Below are positions 57,888-64,000 of a DNA stretch of 64,000 nt, piece by piece. Positions within the stretch are counted from its first letter, which is position 1. Every line of letters begins with the position of its first letter. A program made the translations under genes and the position numbers. Location of the stretch: positions 1 through 64,000 of the forward strand of contig JADGAZ010000012.1 of NCBI GenBank assembly GCA_015231755.1, in the 5' to 3' direction. Origin of the DNA: Magnetococcales bacterium (GTDB taxonomy: Bacteria > Pseudomonadota > Magnetococcia > Magnetococcales > Magnetaquicoccaceae). The notes under the pieces were generated by a model. The model was not told where the DNA came from, made no database searches, and saw nothing but the letters and a program-made list of their open reading frames with translations.

Positions 57888-58067
57888 GGGCGATTCAGCG
57901 CTCCTTGCGGGGTGGTGAGGATCGGATCGAAAGCCAGTGATCCCAGCGGGAGAATATATCGGCTTTGTCGGTTGAAAGAAAGTCGATAATGCGGGTATTC
58001 TAACGGGGGTGAGTCCGGAAGTGGCCGGTCTTTTAAGGGGTGAAGGTCCATTGGGAGGAGAGAGACC

Positions 58068-58373
58068 ATGAAAGTGTCCGTTACATACGCCGAACCGAAA
58101 CGGCAGGTGGTGCTGAATGTGGATGCGTCCGAGGGGATCACGGCGGAAGGTGCGATCCGGCAATCGGGCATTCTGGGGCGTTATCCCCGCATTGATCTGG
58201 GGGTGAACAAGATTGGCATCTACAGCAAACTGGTGCCATTGGATCATGTGCTGTCCAACGGAGACCGGGTGGAGATCTATCGTCCGGCAGAGGGCAAACC
58301 GCCCAAGAAGGACCGGGCGGCCCGCAGCGCCGCCGGTGCCGCCGCCGCGGAGGAGGGAGCCGGAGAGTCGTGA
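58068..58373 (+). CDS. rnfH: RnfH-family ubiquitin-like protein
   Basis: A 101-residue protein of the UPF0125/RnfH family (ubiquitin-fold relatives, also known as RatB). The start at 58068 has GGGAGGAG upstream. The family segments ITAEGAIRQSGILGRYPRIDL and VNKIGIYSKLVPLDHVLSNG with GDRVEIYRPAEGKPPKKDRA are characteristic. It has a Lys/Ala-rich tail. Its usual neighbour, the RatA gene, is absent; here it overlaps truA by 4 bases (GTGA). Biological role is not settled for the family. Confidence 0.9.
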   Translation: MKVSVTYAEPKRQVVLNVDASEGITAEGAIRQSGILGRYPRIDLGVNKIGIYSKLVPLDHVLSNGDRVEIYRPAEGKPPKKDRAARSAAGAAAAEEGAGES

Positions 58374-59149
58374 GCCGTCTGCCCGGCGCGACCCGCTACC
58401 GGTTGACCCTGGAGTATGACGGGAGCCGTTTTTCCGGCTGGCAGCGTCAGGCGCCGGGAGTGGTTACGGTGCAAGGGGTGGTGGAGCAGGCTCTGGAACA
58501 GATTTGTGGCCATCCGGTATTGCTGGTGGGGGCGGGTCGCACCGATACCGGGGTACACGCCCGGGGACAGGTGGCCCACTTCGATACCCTTCGTCCCCGG
58601 GAGGCATGGGTCTTTCCCCGGGCACTCAATGTGTTGACCCCTCCGGATGTCGCGGTGCTGGAGGCGGAGAAGGTGCCGGAGGGGTTCAATGCCCGTCGGG
58701 CGGCGTGGCGGGAGTATTGTTATCGGATCCTGCGCCGGTCGGTGCCATCGGCGCTGGACCGGGGTCGGGTGTGGCATCATCCGGGCCGCCTGGATCTGGA
58801 GGCGATGACGGAGGCGGCGGGATTCCTGGTGGGCCGCCAGGACTTTTCCGCCTTTCGCGCCGCCAACTGTCAATCCCTGACCCCGGTGCGGGAGGTGACT
58901 CTGGCCGAATGCCGCTCGGTGGGAGACGAAATCCATTTTGTCATCCGCGCCAATGCCTTTTTGTACCACATGGTGCGCAACATCGTGGGCAGTCTGGTAC
59001 TGACCGGGCGGGGAAAATGGACCCCGCAACAGTTCGCCCAGGTGCTGGCGGGTCGGGATCGCACCCAGGCCGGCCCCATGGCTCCGGCCCAGGGGCTTTA
59101 TTTGATGCGGGTCCATTATGGGGATGGGGAACCGATGGGCACTCTTTAA
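58370..59149 (+). CDS. truA: tRNA pseudouridine synthase A
   Basis: A 259-residue enzyme that makes pseudouridine at positions 38-40 in the anticodon stem-loop of tRNAs. GTG at 58370 follows a GGAG site and overlaps the rnfH stop. Catalytic Asp59 sits in GAGRTDTGVHARG, and the RRAAWREYCYRIL and FLYHMVRNIVGSL segments are standard. Length is normal. No frameshift is seen. Confidence 0.96.
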   Translation: MSRLPGATRYRLTLEYDGSRFSGWQRQAPGVVTVQGVVEQALEQICGHPVLLVGAGRTDTGVHARGQVAHFDTLRPREAWVFPRALNVLTPPDVAVLEAEKVPEGFNARRAAWREYCYRILRRSVPSALDRGRVWHHPGRLDLEAMTEAAGFLVGRQDFSAFRAANCQSLTPVREVTLAECRSVGDEIHFVIRANAFLYHMVRNIVGSLVLTGRGKWTPQQFAQVLAGRDRTQAGPMAPAQGLYLMRVHYGDGEPMGTL

Positions 59150-59324
59150 AGAGTCGCGATTCAAGAATCGGCCAATCCTGACAAACAGGCCGGTCCCGAA
59201 CAAGAGGGATGCGGATAGATGCGGGCCTTATGCCGTTTTTGTTGTGCGGAAAGGGAATATGTGTTATTGGCTCGTAAAAGGTGGGATGAAATCCCCAAAT
59301 CGATGCACGCGGGAGTGATGGCGA

Positions 59325-60005
59325 ATGGACGAGTGGATCACGGTCAGAAACGACGCTCATGAGGCCCTGGTGCAGGCCGAGGAGCGTTCGCGGGATTTGA
59401 AGGAGCGGTTCAAGGAGATCAAGAGAAAGATCATTCATCTCTCCATTATCCTGTCCCAGGCCGAGCACGCCAAGGATCGGGCACTGGCCGCCTATGCCAC
59501 CCATTCCGGCTCCGAGCGGTTGCAGGAGGAGTTGAGCGAAGCGCGGGAGCGGGTGGCCCGTACCCGGCAGGAGATGGAAGACCTGGAAACCCTCATGGAA
59601 GCCTCCAAGAGTGAGTTCCGTTTGTTGACCCGGGAGCTGCCGGCGTTGCGCAAGGCTTTTGCCGATGCGGAGCAGTTGTTCTGGTTCGGTCTGTTCGAGA
59701 CCATGCGGGATCGGATTCGCCACGCCATCGGCGCCGAAGTGGAACAGGCCTATGCCGCTTATGCCGCCTCGTTCACCCGCGACCTGACCCCCGAGGCCTT
59801 CCTGAAACGTCTGTTCGGCGATTTCGGGAATGCGGAACGTCTGCCGGAGATCCGTCGGGAGCTGGCCAGGAGCTATCCTTTGACCCGATCCCCGAACGAA
59901 GCCTCCGAAACCTACTCCCTGGCCCCTCCGGAAGGGGCGGGTCCGGAGGGAAAACATTCTCCCGGCGACGAGGCCCGTCAATGGGCCCAGATGGTGCGCG
60001 GATAA
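59325..60005 (+). CDS. coiled-coil protein of unknown function
   Basis: A 226-residue protein not recognised. ATG at 59325 follows GGGAGTGATGGCGA. Residues about 10-125 form a long, charged coiled coil (VQAEERSRDLKERFKEIKRK, then ELSEARERVARTRQEMEDLE). A helical domain at about 125-185 contains FWFGLFETMRDRIRH, and the C-terminal 40 residues are Pro/Gly-rich and probably disordered. It precedes the MamK-type gene by 280 bases on the same strand. A scaffold or filament-associated role is possible, but that is only position-based. Confidence 0.65.
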   Translation: MDEWITVRNDAHEALVQAEERSRDLKERFKEIKRKIIHLSIILSQAEHAKDRALAAYATHSGSERLQEELSEARERVARTRQEMEDLETLMEASKSEFRLLTRELPALRKAFADAEQLFWFGLFETMRDRIRHAIGAEVEQAYAAYAASFTRDLTPEAFLKRLFGDFGNAERLPEIRRELARSYPLTRSPNEASETYSLAPPEGAGPEGKHSPGDEARQWAQMVRG

Positions 60006-60285
60006 AGGATGTGGAAGGTCGGGGTCGCGCCTTCGGAAACGCTTTGCCGGAGGTGCCGACCATCCCGTCCATCCTGGCCGGATCGGACCCGGTCCAACGA
60101 TGAGTCGTGCGCACCGTGTGCGATGCGTCGGTTCTCGACCCTCTCTCCCGACGCCGGGTGTGCCAACCATTCCGCGCTCCTTTCGCTGGAGAGCCCGCGC
60201 GCTTTATTGATTCCACATAACACCAGGAAACCGCCCGCATTTTTTCTAAGGCGACAGGTGGGCGCTTGTCATTCCGGAGGAAGTC

Positions 60286-61323
60286 ATGACGACCAAGAAG
60301 ACCGAACGAGTCTTGCTGTTGGGTATCGATTTGGGCACGGCGCGCACCGCCGTGATGAGCAACCGTCAGTTCAGAGGGTTGGTCCACTCCGTGGTGGGAT
60401 ATCCCAAGGATATCATCGGGGTGAAAATTCTCAATCGCACCCAGGTGATCGGTTCCGAGGCCATCGAGAAACGGGCCTTGCTGGATCTGTATCATCCCTT
60501 GCAAGACGGCGTGTTGAAAGAGGCCAGTGAACGGGATCTGGAAGCGGCCCGGGAGCTGCTCAAACAGGTGATCGCCTTGACCGAACCCGCTCCCGGCGAC
60601 CGGGTTTGCGGCATCATCGGCGTGCCGACCCGGGCCGCGCTCTCCAATAAGGGGCAGTTGCTCGGCATCCTCGATGGCTTGATGGACATCTCCATGGTGG
60701 TGTCCGCACCGTTCATGGTGGCGTATGGCCAGAATCGCCTCAACAACGCCATCATCATCGACGTGGGAGCCGGCACCATCGATCTGTGCGCCATGCGGGG
60801 CACGATTCCCGGTCCCGAGAGTCAGGTGAGCGTGTTCAAGGGGGGCGACTACATCGATGGCTTGCTGGAATCGGCCATGCGGGATGCCCATTCCGGGTTG
60901 CATGTGGATCGTTATCTGGCCCAGGCCATCAAGGAGCGTTACGGCTTTGTGGGGGAGGCGGAGCAGCGGGTGATCGTGCCGTTGCGCATTCACGGCAAGC
61001 CGGCGGAAGTGGATGTGACCGATGCCCTCCGCATCACCTGCGAAACCATCGTGGGTGATATCGTCGAAAGCGTCAAGCGCATGCTGTTGCTGTTCGATCC
61101 GGAGAGTCAATCGGCGGCCTTGGCCAATCTGGTTCTGGCCGGGGGCGGATCGCGCATCCGGGGATTGGGTTCGATGATCGAAGCGCAGCTTCGGGACTAT
61201 GGAAACGTGAAGGTCACGATGGCCGATGACGCGGATTTCGCCGGTGCCGAGGGGGCCTTGAAGCTGGCCACCGAACTGCCTCCGGAGTATTGGGATCAGA
61301 TCGGCGCGGTGGTTGGGGGGTAG
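60286..61323 (+). CDS. mamK: MamK-type actin-like protein
   Basis: A 345-residue actin-fold ATPase. The start at 60286 has GGAGGA upstream. The phosphate-1 motif is LLGIDLGTARTAVMSN (about 11-26), phosphate-2 VDVGAGTIDLCAMRG (about 163-177), and the adenosine-binding VLAGGGSRIRGLGSMIE motif is near residue 285. From memory it lines up along its whole length with MamK proteins of magnetotactic bacteria (VVGYPKDIIG, SAPFMVAYG, PPEYWDQIG at the end) rather than MreB or ParM. MamK forms filaments that keep the magnetosome chain aligned. No other magnetosome gene is in the window, so this copy could lie in an accessory locus. The next gene, 82 bases on, is the ZorA-like protein. Confidence 0.85.
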   Translation: MTTKKTERVLLLGIDLGTARTAVMSNRQFRGLVHSVVGYPKDIIGVKILNRTQVIGSEAIEKRALLDLYHPLQDGVLKEASERDLEAARELLKQVIALTEPAPGDRVCGIIGVPTRAALSNKGQLLGILDGLMDISMVVSAPFMVAYGQNRLNNAIIIDVGAGTIDLCAMRGTIPGPESQVSVFKGGDYIDGLLESAMRDAHSGLHVDRYLAQAIKERYGFVGEAEQRVIVPLRIHGKPAEVDVTDALRITCETIVGDIVESVKRMLLLFDPESQSAALANLVLAGGGSRIRGLGSMIEAQLRDYGNVKVTMADDADFAGAEGALKLATELPPEYWDQIGAVVGG

Positions 61324-61405
61324 GCTGTTTTTTTGGGTTTGGGTTGGGGCCCGTGGTCTTCATGGGTGGCTTGACTTAAAGATCGAAATGGAGTGGGGGA
61401 GTGCG

Positions 61406-64000
61406 ATGCGCGACGGATCGACTGGCTTTTTTTCGACCCTGGTTTCGTGGTTTTGGACCGTGCTGTTTGTCGGAGGCGCGGTACTGAGCGGGGTTCGGGT
61501 CGCGCAGGAGCTGGATGTGGTGGCCTTGTCCAAATGGGCCTCGTTGCCGTCATTCCTGAGCGTGCCTTTGCAACGTCAGGGGGACAACGCCATCATTGCC
61601 ACTCTGGCCGGGGTGGTGGCGTGTTTTTTGATGTTGTTTTTGTTGGGTTATGTGCTTCAGTCGCTGCTGGACGCCCTGCGTCTGGGTCTGGTGGCCCGCG
61701 CCATCAAAAAACGTTCCCGTCGTTTGGACGATCCCCGCACCACCTCCCCGGAACAGTGGCGTTGGTTTTATTACAGTCGTTTCACCCGGTTGTGGCGTGA
61801 GTTCGCTTTATCCTTGCAAGCCGAGTCGCTGCCGGATCTGTCTACCGGAGCCACCCATACCCGTCTGATCGCCTCCCTGCCCCCCGAAGTGGTGTTCAGC
61901 CATCAAGCCTTGGTGGATGTGCCCATGCGGGTGGAGTTTTTTCGTCATCTGCCCGGGATTTTGACCGGTGCCGGCATCGTCAGCACCTTTGCCGGAATCT
62001 TGATGGGGTTGACCGGGTTTGATCCGTCGGTGGGGGCGGATCAGGTGACGCGGGAACTTCAGGGGCTGTTCATGGGGGTTTCCACCGCCTTTTCCGCCTC
62101 CTTTTTCGCCATTGTCACCGCCATGCTGGTCACGGTGGTGGAAAAACTTCTGTTGCATTGGCGTTATGCCCAGGTTCTGGCCTTTCAGGGCTTGATGAAC
62201 CGGCGCTTTGGCATGGGATCGTCCTCGGGAGAGTCCCGGTTGCGGGATGCTTCGGCCCGGACCCTGTGGGAAGAGCCGGTGCAACGGATCGTGGAATCCG
62301 TGGCGCGGCTGGAGCCGTTGTTGTTGCGGGATCGGGATGATCGGGAAGAGGCGACGCTGGGGGTTTCGTTGGGTTTGAGCGGGGTGATGGCCACGGTGGA
62401 ACGGGCCTTCGAGACTTGGTCGGCGCGGGAGAGCAAACAGCAGGAGGCGATGCGTACCCTGTCCAGGGATCTGGTGTCGGTCGGACGGGGCGTGGAAAAT
62501 TTGTTGACCCGCCAGTTGGCCGGGATGGAGGAGGAGGCCGAACGGGTCGCCGAACGGGCCAAAGCCACCCAGGAGCGGTTGGAGGCCCGTCTGGCCAATC
62601 TGGAAGGATTGCTGGAACGGCTGGCGGGGCGGGAAGAGAGCCACACGGCCCGGTTGGAATCGGCTTTGGAGCGGTTGGGGGCGGGCATGGCCCAGGTGCT
62701 GGAGCAGCGTCTGTCCAGTCTTCAGGGGGAGGGTACGGGTGCGCAGGAGGTGTTGACCCAGGGGATGCGGCGTCTGGCGGACTCCGGGGAGGGGCTGGCG
62801 CTGGGGCTGGAACGGCTGGGGGGCTGGCTGGAAGAGGAGGCGCGCCGGAGTCGGGAGGAGCGTCAGGGGGTCGGGGCGCGACTGGAGGCGCTGGGCGAGC
62901 GTCTGGGGGGGCATCTGGAGGCGCAATCGTCGTGGATGCAGGCGCGGGCTACGGAGTTGGGGGTCGCTCTGGAGGGGGTGTCGCAGGGTCTGGAGACCGT
63001 GGGCAATCGTCTGGAGGGGCAACTGGAGCAGCAGGTGGCGTTGATGCAGGCGGAGCAGGTCTCCCGGCGCACGGGATTCGGGGCGGTGGTGGGGGGGCTG
63101 GAGAAGCTGAATGGTCAATTGGGCCAGCAACGGGAGTGGATGCAGGAAGAGTCGGTCTTTCGGCGTCAGGAGATGGGTGTTCTGGCCAGTGGTTTGGAAA
63201 ATCTGGATCGCCGCCTGGAAAACGAAGGCGTGTTGTGGGCCGAAGAGAGAGAGGGGCGTCGCGACGGGATGGAGCGGGTGGTCGGCGGTTTGCGGAGCCT
63301 GGAAGAGGGGCTTCATCGGCAATGGGCATGGTTGCAGGAGGAGTCCACAGGGCGTCAGTCTGGCCTGGGTGCGTTGACCAACAGCGTCGAGGGGGTCCGG
63401 GCGCAACTGGCGCAACAGCTTCCGCTGTGGCAAGAAGAGGCCGCCGAGCGGCAGGCCGGTTTGCTTGCCGTGACCGGTGGGATCGGAGAAGTGCGGGATC
63501 AATTGGCGCAACAGCTTCCGTTGTTGCGGGAAGAGACCGCGGGGCGGCAGGCCGGTTTGCTTGCCGTGACCGGCGGTATCGAGGGGGTCCGGGAGCAACT
63601 GGCGCGGCAACTTCCGCTGTTGCAGGAGCTGACCGCCGCCCATCGGGAGTCCATGGGTGGATTGACCGGGGGCGTGGAGGCTTTGGGCAGCCGGTTGGAT
63701 CGGCAATTGTCCGTGATGGAAGCGGAAGCGGGCATCCGTCGCGAGGGGATCGCCGGGGTGAGCCGTCATCTGTCCGAGCTGCGCGGCGCTCTGGAGCATC
63801 GCTTGGAGGAACAATCGGCGAGTCTGGAGTCCCTCGCGGTCCGTCACGGGGAGTGGATCAGACGTGGGGAAGAGGGGTTGGTGGTGTTGCGGGAGTTGGC
63901 GGGCCGGATCGACGCGGGGGATGCGGAGAGCCGTCTGTTTCGGGAGCAGGCCATGGAGTCCGCGGGTCGGTTGCGTCAGGGGATGACGGAGTTGACCACC
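61406..64000 (+). CDS. ZorA-like MotA/TolQ/ExbB-family protein with long coiled-coil tail, partial
   Basis: The frame runs from ATG at 61406 (GGGGGAG five bases upstream) to the right edge without a stop: 865 codons visible. The N-terminal part has about four membrane segments: about 12-34 (WFWTVLFVGGAVLSG), 62-84 (ATLAGVVACFLMLFLLGYVL), 195-217 (FFRHLPGILTGAGIVSTFAG) and 235-262 (FMGVSTAFSASFFAIVTAML). The third segment has the pattern of ZorA, the ion-channel subunit of the Zorya anti-phage motor. From about residue 280 the protein is a long Gln/Glu/Arg-rich coiled coil with repeats. ZorB and effector genes would lie to the right. It could instead be an unrelated MotA/TolQ-family motor with a coiled-coil tail. 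Confidence 0.65.
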   Translation, partial: MRDGSTGFFSTLVSWFWTVLFVGGAVLSGVRVAQELDVVALSKWASLPSFLSVPLQRQGDNAIIATLAGVVACFLMLFLLGYVLQSLLDALRLGLVARAIKKRSRRLDDPRTTSPEQWRWFYYSRFTRLWREFALSLQAESLPDLSTGATHTRLIASLPPEVVFSHQALVDVPMRVEFFRHLPGILTGAGIVSTFAGILMGLTGFDPSVGADQVTRELQGLFMGVSTAFSASFFAIVTAMLVTVVEKLLLHWRYAQVLAFQGLMNRRFGMGSSSGESRLRDASARTLWEEPVQRIVESVARLEPLLLRDRDDREEATLGVSLGLSGVMATVERAFETWSARESKQQEAMRTLSRDLVSVGRGVENLLTRQLAGMEEEAERVAERAKATQERLEARLANLEGLLERLAGREESHTARLESALERLGAGMAQVLEQRLSSLQGEGTGAQEVLTQGMRRLADSGEGLALGLERLGGWLEEEARRSREERQGVGARLEALGERLGGHLEAQSSWMQARATELGVALEGVSQGLETVGNRLEGQLEQQVALMQAEQVSRRTGFGAVVGGLEKLNGQLGQQREWMQEESVFRRQEMGVLASGLENLDRRLENEGVLWAEEREGRRDGMERVVGGLRSLEEGLHRQWAWLQEESTGRQSGLGALTNSVEGVRAQLAQQLPLWQEEAAERQAGLLAVTGGIGEVRDQLAQQLPLLREETAGRQAGLLAVTGGIEGVREQLARQLPLLQELTAAHRESMGGLTGGVEALGSRLDRQLSVMEAEAGIRREGIAGVSRHLSELRGALEHRLEEQSASLESLAVRHGEWIRRGEEGLVVLRELAGRIDAGDAESRLFREQAMESAGRLRQGMTELTT
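63404..63640 (+). repeat. 96-base tandem repeats in the coiled-coil tail
   Basis: Three units start at 63404, 63500 and 63596 with a spacing of exactly 96 bases (32 codons); the third is shorter. Each encodes a version of QLAQQLPL, a charged stretch, RQAGLLAVTGGI and VREQL. They are nearly identical in DNA (GGCCGGTTTGCTTGCCGTGA occurs in two). This points to recent duplication inside the tail. Confidence 0.85.

Noticed and set aside
60286-61323. A magnetosome gene island
   Set aside because: Only the MamK-type gene is present. No mamA, B, E, I, M, O, P or Q gene is in the window, so an island cannot be claimed.
61406-64000. A complete Zorya system
   Set aside because: No zorB, zorC or zorD is visible before the edge; only the ZorA-like part can be supported.

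Overview
The window looks like a chromosome segment from a G+C-rich, motile, heavily signalling proteobacterium, most likely a magnetotactic-type member of the Magnetococcales or another alphaproteobacterial relative. The evidence is a MamK-type actin gene near the right edge, two chemoreceptors plus a CheD deamidase, hybrid kinases, cbb3-oxidase assembly genes (ccoS, ccoI) and a sigma-32 gene. The taxonomic placement is inference. The only RNA gene I can support is tRNA-Arg(ACG). I see no rRNA operon and no CRISPR array.

Layout. Positions 1-2050 are an A+T-richer scrap zone: a transposase cut by the left edge, a polymorphic-toxin (type 44) gene interrupted by one amber codon, and a decayed IS630-type transposase. 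Positions 2105-5284 (minus) hold a bacterial XPB-type helicase overlapping a Bax1/DUF790 nuclease, with a VanZ-like membrane protein upstream. Then come serC, a receiver-phosphatase protein, a cyclic-nucleotide-binding protein, the tRNA and an FtsX-type permease. Positions 11458-15271 carry CheD with a kinase-like protein whose acceptor histidine is Asn, small enzymes and rpoH. A very large FAD/Fe-S dehydrogenase follows (15371-19192). Positions 19623-22781 hold a thioredoxin-like protein and the whole EF-P beta-lysylation set (efp, epmA, epmB).

Positions 22786-28714 are the most distinctive part: two divergent XRE regulators followed by an A+T-rich two-gene unit, an HD-domain/WD40-propeller fusion of about 1000 residues and a 354-residue protein I do not recognise. 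This is my best candidate for an undescribed, probably defence- or stress-related, system.

Positions 28866-36499 hold ccoS-ccoI, a SafE-like exporter and a kup operon with a shortened KdpD-like kinase and KdpE. Positions 36813-45643 look like one sensory operon: periplasmic binding protein, 1295-residue hybrid kinase, receiver-kinase, chemoreceptor, and a Tat-exported beta-carbonic-anhydrase-like protein. A second chemoreceptor, a pyrimidine-dimer glycosylase and GAPDH follow. Positions 49883-55328 are an amino-acid and repair operon: alanine-type aminotransferase, homoserine dehydrogenase, a degenerate phosphoglycerate-mutase-like protein, recJ. The right end (55406-64000) has a TPR protein, a ParA ATPase, rnfH, truA, a coiled-coil protein, mamK and the first 865 codons of a ZorA-like ion-channel/coiled-coil protein that runs off the edge. 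The MamK and ZorA-like neighbours are the second main point of interest.
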